Below are positions 1 to 7,334 of a stretch of DNA of 14,886 nt, in pieces. Origin of the DNA: Candidatus Aerophobota bacterium (GTDB lineage Bacteria; Aerophobota; Aerophobia; Aerophobales; JAGHCO01); assembly GCA_021160405.1 (NCBI GenBank), contig JAGHCO010000010.1, positions 1 to 14,886 on the forward strand, in the 5' to 3' direction. Within the stretch, counting starts at the first letter, position 1. Each line of letters begins with the position of its first letter. Under the pieces are notes generated by a model. It was not told where the DNA came from. It ran no database searches and worked only from the letters and a program-made list of their open reading frames with translations. Both the position numbers and the translations under genes were made by a program.

Positions 1-231
1 AATTAAAATAGGAAAATAGAGTTGTAAATCTACTTGGTAAGCTTACCCTTGCCAGGAAGAAAAAAATAAGGTAAATTTTTCCTACTGCACCAATTTTCAC
101 ACCTGTAAAGAAAAACGAAAGAGTGATAGCTTACCAATACACTTTTCCAACTGTCCTAAGTGAATTTTATAAATAATGCTGCATTTAGAAAGCTGGCTCT
201 AAAGGGTAGGCACAAAATAAACCCTATTAAA

Positions 232-816
232 ATGAGCAGATACATTGTTAGAACAGGAAGAGGCAAAACTCATCTGTTTAAAATAGATAGGGTTGATGAG
301 CTTATAGGTTATATTAACTATGATTTCCTATTGAGGAAGGAGAAACTTCCAGTAAAGGTGCGAGTGATAACTCCTAATGGGATAGCTGGATATGTGGAAA
401 CATTTTATCCTTCCGAGATTTGTATCAGAGTATATGATAGTAAAGGAGGAGAAATTGCTTATTTAAATCGCTCTGGTGATTTGAGAATAGATGGAGTTTA
501 TGTCTCTTTTAACCAGTTATCAAGAGAGGAAACTATCCTAAGCGAGGAAAAGGAAAAGACAAGATTGCAATTAAAAGAATTAGGTTTGAATTGCTGTGAT
601 ATTTTTAATGATTCGCAAGTAAGAGGAAAGATTTACTGTTTTTCTAAAAAAAATGATATCTCAACCCTGCTGCAGGTATATACTTCTGAAAAGCCTGGTA
701 TCGTGGAGCTCCTGCGCTTTCTACCTTTAGCTATTGCAAAAAGAGTTTTTGAACAGGAGTTTATAAGAAGATTTATAGCAGTTCAGCCACTAAGTCACCA
801 AGGCACAAAGGAATGA
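232..816 (+). CDS. Hypothetical protein, first gene of an AAA/vWA cluster
   Basis: I do not recognise this 194-residue protein. It is charged, with no signal peptide or membrane segment, and its N-terminal half reads as beta-rich. The frame stays open back to a GTG at 160 (218 residues), but neither that GTG nor the ATG at 232 has a good Shine-Dalgarno site. I chose ATG 232 because the protein then begins MSRYIV, much like MKRYIV in the AAA+ protein two genes downstream; that similarity is short and may be chance. The last six codons (HQGTKE and stop) lie in a short dispersed repeat that forms an inverted pair with another copy just downstream, so the original C terminus may have been replaced. 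It precedes, on the same strand, an unrecognised membrane-hairpin protein, a MoxR-type ATPase and a vWA protein, and may be an accessory factor of them. That the gene is real is likely; its function is unknown. Confidence 0.6.
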   Translation: MSRYIVRTGRGKTHLFKIDRVDELIGYINYDFLLRKEKLPVKVRVITPNGIAGYVETFYPSEICIRVYDSKGGEIAYLNRSGDLRIDGVYVSFNQLSREETILSEEKEKTRLQLKELGLNCCDIFNDSQVRGKIYCFSKKNDISTLLQVYTSEKPGIVELLRFLPLAIAKRVFEQEFIRRFIAVQPLSHQGTKE

Positions 817-885
817 TATAAATTTTAAATCTCTAATGGCATTAACAGAATTATTGTATAATCTTGGTGTCTTCGTGCCTTGGTG
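796..885. repeat. Inverted pair of a short dispersed repeat (CACCAAGGCAC core)
   Basis: The left arm (796-810, CACCAAGGCACAAAG) and the right arm (871-885) are inverted copies matching at 14 of 15 positions, separated by a 60-bp AT-rich spacer. The right copy extends in its own direction to 863, reading CACCAAG again after GAAGA. I recall sequences of the form CACCAAGGCACGAAGACACCAAG as dispersed intergenic repeats in many environmental bacterial genomes; that is recollection, not a search. The left arm lies in frame inside the end of the upstream gene. The right arm would be read as the first codons of the next gene if a TTG at 864 were used. RNA across the interval could form a long stem-loop between the genes. 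Confidence 0.75.
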
Positions 886-902
886 GCAGGATAGCAAAAA
901 CA

Positions 903-1874
903 ATGAATGTAAAACAACTAAATGATGAATTGGGTAAGGGAATAGCTGTTTATCTGGATGGTAAATTCTTCGAGGTGAGAATTTGTAAAGATCTTCAATC
1001 TAGAATTTATGGAGAAAATAACAACTGTAAGTGTGTTATAATAGTTGAATGTACGGATAGCGAAAAAGCTTATCAGCAGTTTAAGATCTTAACTGACAGA
1101 ATTAGTTATCTTTTTGAAATAAGCATTAGAAATAAAAAAGAGGATTTTGTGCATTACTTAGACAAAGGATTTGAAAAGGGATTTCCTGGAGGCAAGGTAA
1201 AGGTTAATCCTGCTTATAAAAAGTTAAAAAAGTTAAAGAAATGGGCAATTAATCAAGGTATAAAGTACGGCATTTTTACTGAAATTCTTGGTTGGATAGG
1301 AATTATAGCTATTTGTCATGACCTTAAAATGGCAGCAGTAATAGGAGGATTTTACTTTGTTTTTGGTGATATCATCGGTGGGTTTATTCTCCCATGGCTA
1401 ACTGATTTAAATAGATTCACCTCTCCTTTTTTTCTTGTTGGTGCTTATCCTGCAGAAAGACACCTTTTTAAAAAATACACCTCTCTTAGTGAAAGTTTGC
1501 TAACTCAATTTAGGAGGGAAGGGGAAAAGATGGGAAAACTTGAGGAGGAATTTGAAAGAACAACAAACTTAAGACAGAAATCTTATCTGGATAGACAGTT
1601 AAATTTGCGAGGCAAAAGATTTGCTAAAAGGTGGGAACCAGTTGTACTGTCCTTTATAGGTTCTGAGGACTTGAAGGGAATTGTTATTGGTTATGGAGGT
1701 AGATATCAGGACTGCTTTTCCTTCTGTAACTTTATGATTAATGGGGTGGAGCCAAAAGAGGAGGAGCTGGATGTATGGCGTATTAAGATAGAAGAACCAG
1801 AAACTAAGGAAGAGGCAGACTTTGAGAAAGTCTGGGAAGAGGAAGAAAAATCTGACAAAAATCACAAAAAATGA
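903..1874 (+). CDS. Hypothetical protein with a central membrane hairpin
   Basis: This 323-residue protein is not recognised. Residues 1-115 are mixed and charged. Two adjacent hydrophobic segments (about 122-138 and 142-166) look like a membrane hairpin with a very short turn. After them comes a soluble C-terminal domain with a charged helical stretch (about 190-235) and a very acidic tail rich in Glu and Lys. The frame is open back to a TTG at 864, but those extra 13 codons are made of a dispersed repeat copy, so I chose ATG 903. AGGA at 888-891 is a weak, rather distant ribosome site. The stop overlaps the start of the AAA+ gene (ATGA at 1871-1874), indicating translational coupling. The likely role is a membrane anchor or partner for the AAA/vWA pair; this is inference from position only. 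Confidence 0.7.
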   Translation: MNVKQLNDELGKGIAVYLDGKFFEVRICKDLQSRIYGENNNCKCVIIVECTDSEKAYQQFKILTDRISYLFEISIRNKKEDFVHYLDKGFEKGFPGGKVKVNPAYKKLKKLKKWAINQGIKYGIFTEILGWIGIIAICHDLKMAAVIGGFYFVFGDIIGGFILPWLTDLNRFTSPFFLVGAYPAERHLFKKYTSLSESLLTQFRREGEKMGKLEEEFERTTNLRQKSYLDRQLNLRGKRFAKRWEPVVLSFIGSEDLKGIVIGYGGRYQDCFSFCNFMINGVEPKEEELDVWRIKIEEPETKEEADFEKVWEEEEKSDKNHKK

Positions 1875-3307
1875 AAAGATATATAGTAGAGTTTAAAAAG
1901 AATAAAGGACAAAGAGCTCTAATTAAACCTGTTGGCCCAGGAAGGGTAATGAAGTTAGACTTTCCCCATTTAGATAAAGAGATTTACCTTCCAGTGTATT
2001 ATAATGTAAGTGTAATTGAAGGTGAGCACAGCAAAAGGATAGGTAAATTAGGTGCGTGGATTGCTAAAAATTACCCTGTACAAGATTACCAGATAAGAAC
2101 TATAAGTCAAAATAAAACCACCCACCTTTCTTTTAAAGATGAGAAAACAATTGTTCTTAAAACTCCCTCAAATAATTATGACATAATCCTGTTAAATAAG
2201 ACCAGTTTCAGTAAAAGGAAAAGAGAAAAATTAAACGAAAACGGATTTTTTAAAGGATACCAAATTAAAAGGAATATGGTAGTGGGAGATTTTTTCCTTT
2301 TTAAAAAGAACAAAAAAGTTAGAGGACTATTAGAACTGGAGGAGGGATTTGATTATACCGATTTTCTCTCTCTGTTAGTTCTGGATAGACTAGTTGATGA
2401 GCTAAAAGATAAGGAAGTTAAAGATAATCAGTTAGTTGAGATAGAAGAGGGAATGGGAGAGGGAAAGTACAGCAACTTCATCCTAACCAACTATCCTGTT
2501 AATAAAATAACTAAGGCTGTTGAGTACATAGACCAGGATGGCGAATGGAAGATATTCTGTGAACTTATGGATAGGGGAAAGCCTGTTTTGCTAAACGGCC
2601 CTACTGGATGTGGAAAAAGCACTATGGTTAAGTGGTATGCTTACATAAGGGGACTTCCTTTTTATATGTCTCCCACAGGAAATAGAGAAACAACTATTGA
2701 TGATATAACAGGTTCCTGGGTTCCTGCTGATCCCAAACCCATAAAGGCACCGGGAGCTTTAACTTTAGCTATGGTTCATAATGGCATATTTTACTTTGAG
2801 GAAATAGGTCCGGTAGACCCTGGAGTCCTGTACGGTTTACACGGGGTTCTGGATGATAAGAAAATAACAGTTCAGTCTCAGTATGGTTTTGAGGTTATTG
2901 AAGGTGGAGAGAATTTTAAAATGATTTCCTCTGGCAACTTAGACAATAGATATACCCCCATTGAGCTTAGCGATGCCTTTTTAGAAAGATGGGCTCAGAT
3001 AAAGTTAGGTTATCCAGATAAACAGGGAACTATTAACATACTAAAATCGAGAGCACCAAAACTGGATGAGGAAACTATCATCTTAATTACTGATTTAATT
3101 TTTGATATGAGGGGAGTCTTAACAAGCTATAAGAAAGATATGGGTCTAAGAGGGGCAGTTGAGGTTGCTCAAGCTCTTCAGGGAAGTAACCAGCCAATTA
3201 AAAAGTTAATTCAGGTGCATATGGTTAATCCCAAATCAACCTATGAAAATGATACTACCCTCTACAAAAAATTAATGGAAAAGGTTGATAAAAGAATAAA
3301 GGGGTAA
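1871..3307 (+). CDS. MoxR/CbbQ/NorQ-type AAA+ ATPase with unique N-terminal region
   Basis: The C-terminal half is a clear AAA+ module of the dynein-related/MoxR type. It shows Walker A GPTGCGKST (243-251), Walker B IFYFEEI (306-312), a sensor-1 SGN (354-356), LERW (371-374) in the arginine-finger region, and a sensor-2-like GLRGAVEVAQAL (425-436). The sequence between the Walker motifs (GSWVPADPKPIKAPGAL) and the following EEIGPVDPGVL resemble CbbQ/NorQ proteins. Those ATPases work with a vWA partner to insert metals or remodel and activate enzyme complexes. Residues 1-about 205 have no recognised domain, so at 478 residues the protein is much longer than typical CbbQ/NorQ (about 260-300). 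The start overlaps the upstream stop (ATGA) and has no Shine-Dalgarno of its own; the vWA partner starts 1 nt after this stop. The family call is firm; the substrate is unknown. Confidence 0.9.
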   Translation: MKRYIVEFKKNKGQRALIKPVGPGRVMKLDFPHLDKEIYLPVYYNVSVIEGEHSKRIGKLGAWIAKNYPVQDYQIRTISQNKTTHLSFKDEKTIVLKTPSNNYDIILLNKTSFSKRKREKLNENGFFKGYQIKRNMVVGDFFLFKKNKKVRGLLELEEGFDYTDFLSLLVLDRLVDELKDKEVKDNQLVEIEEGMGEGKYSNFILTNYPVNKITKAVEYIDQDGEWKIFCELMDRGKPVLLNGPTGCGKSTMVKWYAYIRGLPFYMSPTGNRETTIDDITGSWVPADPKPIKAPGALTLAMVHNGIFYFEEIGPVDPGVLYGLHGVLDDKKITVQSQYGFEVIEGGENFKMISSGNLDNRYTPIELSDAFLERWAQIKLGYPDKQGTINILKSRAPKLDEETIILITDLIFDMRGVLTSYKKDMGLRGAVEVAQALQGSNQPIKKLIQVHMVNPKSTYENDTTLYKKLMEKVDKRIKG

Positions 3308-3308
3308 A

Positions 3309-5312
3309 ATGGCTAATTGCAAAAAAATAGAAAATGAACTTCAAAGAGTTGTGGATTTTAGGATAGGAAATGGAGCGAGCAAGAGGCATTCTTTTGTTTT
3401 TGATAAAAAGAATCCCTTTCTCCCCGGTCCACTTATCTTTACTGACGGTGAGAAAATACACATTCCTGCTCAATTTAACCTTACCTCCAACGATACTGAT
3501 AACCAAATGCTAATCGCAAGTGCGGTAAGACATGAATCAGATCATATAAAAGAGTTTATGAAGCTGCACCGGGAATTAAGTGGGAAGGAAGAGTACGATT
3601 CTACGGTAATAAACAGATTCTTAGAGGATTTTTTTCTTCAAAGTCAATTTAAGGAAAATCCTACCCTTGCCCATGAGATCTTTAATGTAGTTGAAGATAA
3701 CAGGATAGACCACAAAGCCAGAGAAGAGCTTCCCGGACTTAAACAATTTTCAGAGCAAAAAGAAAAGCCTATTTATCTTTCTAAAAGACCAAGTCCAAAA
3801 TACTTAATGAAGAGAAGAAAGGAACTGGACGCTTTTAGAGAACTTTTCCTGCAAAAGACCTTACTTGACAAAACTGTTGATGAACCCTCTCCTAAACACA
3901 GGGAACTTTTAAAAGATTGCGTTAGAATTGCAAAAAGTGCGGAAGGTAAAGATATCAATGCTTCCTTAGAGGCAACTGAGAAAATATACGCTAAATTTAA
4001 GGAAAATTTTGATATTACTCCCCCTATCCCCAGACTTCCCCCTTTCGCTGGCCGGGACCATGACAGACTATCTCCAGGGGTTCCTAAGAACTACCGAGGT
4101 GAGATAAAACCAGGAGAGGGAAGAGAGGAAAATAAGCAAGATTTAGGTAAACAGAGGCAAAAAGCTAAGTCTGGTAAAGAGAAAAGTAAACAGGATTTAA
4201 CTGGAGAAAAGTCAAAAGCTGAGTCTGGTGAAAAAGAAGAATCTAAAGAGCTAAAGAAGGAAAAAGGTTCTGAGGAAGATAAGAAAGAAGAGTTCAGAGA
4301 AAAGGAGGGAAAAAGGAAAGAGAGCAAAGAAAAAATTGAAAAGATTAAGGGTGAGGAAAAAACTAAAAAAGAAAAGGATTCTTTAGAGAAAAAGAGAAAG
4401 GAGGAAAATTCTAAAAAAGACAGATACAGTTATATTGGAAGCAGAGGCCCCTTTATTAGGATAGTGCCCAAACCAAGTCCAGGAGTAAACTTGAGAGTGC
4501 CCCATCCAAGGAAAGAAGATATTGATAGTGCTCAAGAAATTATAAATAAATACAGTGGAGAGATAAGAGCTATTGAAAGCTACTTTAAGAGGTTGGAACA
4601 AAGATATCGGGGAAAAAAGACGGCAAGAGAAGGGGAGGAGATTAACATCCGAGAGTATGTTCAGGCAGAGTTAGAATATGAGGCGACTGGAATTAGATCA
4701 AATAGAAAGATGTTTAGAAAAAGAGCAAGGATTAAAAGAAAAGCAGCCTGGGCAGCTCTGGCAGATATAAGTGCCTCTACAGCATTTGGGTTTGGTTATA
4801 GAATAATTGATTGCATTAAGGATGCTCTACTTATTCAGGGAGAAGCTTTAAACTATTCTAACTATCCTTTTGGCATCTTTGCTTTTCACTCGGGGGGGAC
4901 AGTTTTAGAACAACTAACAGAATACAAAGATACAGTTTATCTAATAAAGAATTTTAATGAAAAGTATACTGAGGAAACCAGAGGTAGGATAATGTCTCTA
5001 AGTCCTTATGGGGGGACCTTGATGGTAAATGCAATTGAGTATATCTCCAAAAATTTAAGAGAAGTTGAAGGAAGACCAAAAGGTTTGTCCATAATAACTG
5101 ATGGAGAACCGGACAATCCCCGGGCGGTAAGGTATTCTCTTAAAAAACTGCAGGAGGATGACATTCTCCCTTTCCTCTTCGTTATCGGCTCAGAGCATGA
5201 AAGATATGCAAAATCACTTGTGGACAATTATATAATTATAAAGAGAGACAAATTAAATGAGCTACCCAGAGAAGTTCTTAGAATATTTACTACCTACGGG
5301 ATTATAAAGTAA
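3309..5312 (+). CDS. vWA (MIDAS) protein of NorD/CbbO/CobT type with HExxH-like motif
   Basis: The C-terminal part (about 475-667) is a von Willebrand A domain with an intact metal-ion-dependent adhesion site: DISAS at 486-490 (DxSxS), the Thr of GGT at 570, and the Asp of ITDGEPDN at 598. The N-terminal part contains RHESDH, giving HExxH at 75-79, followed by NVVEDNRIDHKARE at 126-139. VEDxRI-type segments are familiar in NorD/CobT-like proteins, and together the two segments resemble a zincin helix and a third ligand. Between the halves, residues 263-372 are an extremely Lys/Glu/Ser-rich, probably disordered linker holding two copies of an 18-residue unit. There is no signal peptide or membrane segment. 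The upstream neighbour is the cognate MoxR-type ATPase; AAAGGGG just before the ATG is a good ribosome site. The predicted role is substrate adaptor for the ATPase; whether it is a protease is open. Confidence 0.88.
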   Translation: MANCKKIENELQRVVDFRIGNGASKRHSFVFDKKNPFLPGPLIFTDGEKIHIPAQFNLTSNDTDNQMLIASAVRHESDHIKEFMKLHRELSGKEEYDSTVINRFLEDFFLQSQFKENPTLAHEIFNVVEDNRIDHKAREELPGLKQFSEQKEKPIYLSKRPSPKYLMKRRKELDAFRELFLQKTLLDKTVDEPSPKHRELLKDCVRIAKSAEGKDINASLEATEKIYAKFKENFDITPPIPRLPPFAGRDHDRLSPGVPKNYRGEIKPGEGREENKQDLGKQRQKAKSGKEKSKQDLTGEKSKAESGEKEESKELKKEKGSEEDKKEEFREKEGKRKESKEKIEKIKGEEKTKKEKDSLEKKRKEENSKKDRYSYIGSRGPFIRIVPKPSPGVNLRVPHPRKEDIDSAQEIINKYSGEIRAIESYFKRLEQRYRGKKTAREGEEINIREYVQAELEYEATGIRSNRKMFRKRARIKRKAAWAALADISASTAFGFGYRIIDCIKDALLIQGEALNYSNYPFGIFAFHSGGTVLEQLTEYKDTVYLIKNFNEKYTEETRGRIMSLSPYGGTLMVNAIEYISKNLREVEGRPKGLSIITDGEPDNPRAVRYSLKKLQEDDILPFLFVIGSEHERYAKSLVDNYIIIKRDKLNELPREVLRIFTTYGIIK

Positions 5313-5366
5313 CTCTCACAAACTATTAAAGTTCTCCACCTGTGTCTTGGAAATGACATTTTTAAA

Positions 5367-5400
5367 GTTCTTAGTTCCTAAGTCACTAAGAACCAAGAAC
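5367..5400. repeat. Imperfect palindrome / hairpin between vWA gene and hflK
   Basis: GTTCTTAGTTC (5367-5377) pairs with GAACCAAGAAC (5390-5400) at 10 of 11 positions around a 12-nt loop. The loop sequence CTAAGTCACTAA resembles CTAAGTCACCAA at the end of the first gene, so this may belong to the same small repeat family. No T-run follows, so it is not a typical intrinsic terminator. It lies 15 nt before the hflK Shine-Dalgarno and could stabilise or separate the upstream and downstream mRNAs. Confidence 0.6.
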
Positions 5401-5425
5401 TAACAACTAATTTAAGGAGGAAATA

Positions 5426-6364
5426 TTGAAGGCAAAAAGAATTGCTTTAGTAATAGTTGTGTTAATTATAGCAATTTGGGTTTTAACTGGGGTATATATT
5501 GTTCATCCCAATGAAGAAGGAGTTATAAGACGTTGGGGGAAATATCGTCTTTCAGTTGGCCCCGGGATATACTATCATATACCCTGGCCAGTAGAGAGGG
5601 TAGATAAACCAAAGATAACTAAGATAGAAAAAATAGAAATTGGATACAGAACTATAAGAGAGGGGCCACCAGCAGTATATAAGCCTGTTGAAGAGGAATC
5701 TTTAATGTTAACAGGGGATATGAACATAGTAGAGCTGTGGTTTATTGTTCAATACAGGATAAAAGATGCCAGAGATTACCTTTTTAATGTTAGGAATGTT
5801 AAAAAGACAATAAAGGATGCAGCAGAGGCATCAATGAGACAGATTATCGGAGACAGAGGCATTGATGAGGCTCTAACTATTGGAAAAGAGGAAATTCAGG
5901 ATAAAACAGAGGAAAAACTTCAGCAGATTTTAGACCTATATAAAAGTGGAATTGACATAGTTACAGTAAAATTGCAAGATGTTCACGCACCGGGTGAGGT
6001 GAAGAAAGCCTTTGAAGCAGTGGCAAGTGCTAAAGAAGCCAGGGAAAGATTAATCAATGAAGCTCTTGGAAAATACAATGAACAAATTCCCAAAGCTAAA
6101 GGTGAGGCAGAAAAGACAATAAGAGAAGCTGAGGCTTATGCTGTCCAGAGAATAAAGGAAGCGGAAGGTAATGCTCACAGGTTTTTAGCAAGACTTAAAG
6201 AATATAAAAAGGCAAAAAGTGTAACTAAGGATAGATTGTATCTGGAAACAATGGAGGATATTTTACCTGAAATTGAAAAAATTGTTATGCCCAGAACAAC
6301 TGAGGGGTTTATAAAGTTCTTAAACTTAAGAACTAGCTCATTAGGGGAAGAGATAAAAAGGTGA
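5426..6364 (+). CDS. hflK: HflK, SPFH/band 7 membrane protein
   Basis: HflK and HflC form a membrane-anchored cage that binds and restrains the FtsH AAA protease. An N-terminal transmembrane segment (about 5-27) is followed directly by the band 7/prohibitin domain (about 28-210; HPNEEGVIRRWGKY, then GPGIYYHIPWP). Next come the HflK-typical KLQDVHAPGEVKKAFEAV and a long Glu/Lys/Ala-rich coiled coil (about 200-270). The start is TTG at 5426, supported by AGGAGG at 5415-5420 with 5-nt spacing and by the transmembrane segment beginning immediately. At 312 residues it lacks the glycine/proline-rich cytoplasmic N-terminal region of E. coli HflK (419 residues). It is immediately followed by hflC. 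No ftsH is in the window. It lies 113 bp downstream of the vWA gene on the same strand, so co-transcription is possible but not shown. Confidence 0.95.
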   Translation: MKAKRIALVIVVLIIAIWVLTGVYIVHPNEEGVIRRWGKYRLSVGPGIYYHIPWPVERVDKPKITKIEKIEIGYRTIREGPPAVYKPVEEESLMLTGDMNIVELWFIVQYRIKDARDYLFNVRNVKKTIKDAAEASMRQIIGDRGIDEALTIGKEEIQDKTEEKLQQILDLYKSGIDIVTVKLQDVHAPGEVKKAFEAVASAKEARERLINEALGKYNEQIPKAKGEAEKTIREAEAYAVQRIKEAEGNAHRFLARLKEYKKAKSVTKDRLYLETMEDILPEIEKIVMPRTTEGFIKFLNLRTSSLGEEIKR

Positions 6365-6369
6365 TAAAA

Positions 6370-7326
6370 ATGGCAATAAAAATTGATAAATTTTCTATAA
6401 TAGGATGGATTGTGGTAATTGTGGGACTTCTAACGCTTAACTCTGCTCTTTACACTGTTAATGAAACCAATCAGGTAGTTATTACTGAGCTTGGAAAGCC
6501 TATTAAGATAGTTAAAGAGCCAGGCTTATATATGAAAAAGCCCTTTATTCAAGTTGCAAACAAATTTGAAGATAGATTGTTAGAATACGATGTTACTCCC
6601 AGAAGATGTGTTACTAAAGATAAAAAATACATATTTCTGGATAACTATGCCAGGTGGAGAATAGTTGATCCCCTTTTATTTATGAAGACGGTAAGAAATG
6701 AGATAGGGGCACACTCAAGGTTGGATGATATTATTTATGCTGCTGTAAGAACAGAGGTGGGTAAGTATAATTTAATTGAGACCTTAAGAACCTCAAATAG
6801 GGAAATCTTAACTACGGAAGTTACTCCGGAGGAAAGAACAGTAAGGACAGGGCTGGAGAAAATAGAAATTGGAAGGGAAAAGATAATGCACAATGTTACC
6901 ACCAGAAGTGACAAGCTGGCCAGACAATACGGAATAGTTGTTGTAGATGTTAGAATAAAAAGAGCAGATTTGCCTGAGGCAAATACTCAAGCTGTTTTTG
7001 CCAGAATGGAGGCGGAGAGAAATAGAATATCAAGCAGGTATCTATCTGAGGGGGAAGGTGAGAAGGCTAAAATATTAGGGGAGATGGAAAAAAAATTAGC
7101 AGAGATACGTTCAGAAGCTTATAAAAAAGCTCAAGAGATAAAGGGGGAGGCAGATGCTAAAGCAACCAGAATTTATGCTCAGGCATATAAGCAGGACCCA
7201 GACTTTTTTAATTTTTTAAAAACACTTGAGGCTTATCGGGAAACTCTTCCTAAAAAAACTACAATTGTAGTTCCCTTAGAATCAAAGTTTTTCCAATACC
7301 TCAGTCCTGAAAAAGCCTCAAGATAG
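6370..7326 (+). CDS. hflC: HflC, SPFH/band 7 membrane protein
   Basis: This is the partner of HflK in the FtsH-modulating complex. It has an N-terminal transmembrane segment (about 9-27) and a band 7 domain with TVNETNQVVITELGKP. The HflC hallmark VDVRIKRADLPEANTQAV is followed by ARMEAERNRISSRY, a coiled coil, and a C-terminal QDPDFFNFLKTLEAYRETL that closely matches the family. Its 318 residues are near the E. coli length (334). A GTG at 6361 would overlap the hflK stop as GTGA, but I chose ATG 6370 because AGGTG (6358-6362) then sits at proper spacing. Either way the two genes are translationally linked. The gene converges on amrB with only 8 bp between stops and no visible intrinsic terminator. 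Confidence 0.95.
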   Translation: MAIKIDKFSIIGWIVVIVGLLTLNSALYTVNETNQVVITELGKPIKIVKEPGLYMKKPFIQVANKFEDRLLEYDVTPRRCVTKDKKYIFLDNYARWRIVDPLLFMKTVRNEIGAHSRLDDIIYAAVRTEVGKYNLIETLRTSNREILTTEVTPEERTVRTGLEKIEIGREKIMHNVTTRSDKLARQYGIVVVDVRIKRADLPEANTQAVFARMEAERNRISSRYLSEGEGEKAKILGEMEKKLAEIRSEAYKKAQEIKGEADAKATRIYAQAYKQDPDFFNFLKTLEAYRETLPKKTTIVVPLESKFFQYLSPEKASR

Positions 7327-7334
7327 CCTTAAAT

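Noticed and set aside
36..47. Perfect 12-bp palindrome GGTAAGCTTACC upstream of the first gene
   Set aside because: No promoter boxes are arranged around it, and one 12-bp palindrome alone is weak evidence for an operator.
857..862. TATAAT before gene 2
   Set aside because: No acceptable -35 box at 16-18 nt upstream; AT-rich spacer makes a chance match likely.
864..902. TTG-initiated N-terminal extension of gene 2
   Set aside because: These codons are the right arm of a dispersed inverted repeat and lack a ribosome site; ATG 903 is preferred.
4091..4601. Minus-strand frames opposite the vWA gene linker
   Set aside because: Ser/Phe/Leu-rich products expected from the complement of Lys/Glu codons; no independent support.
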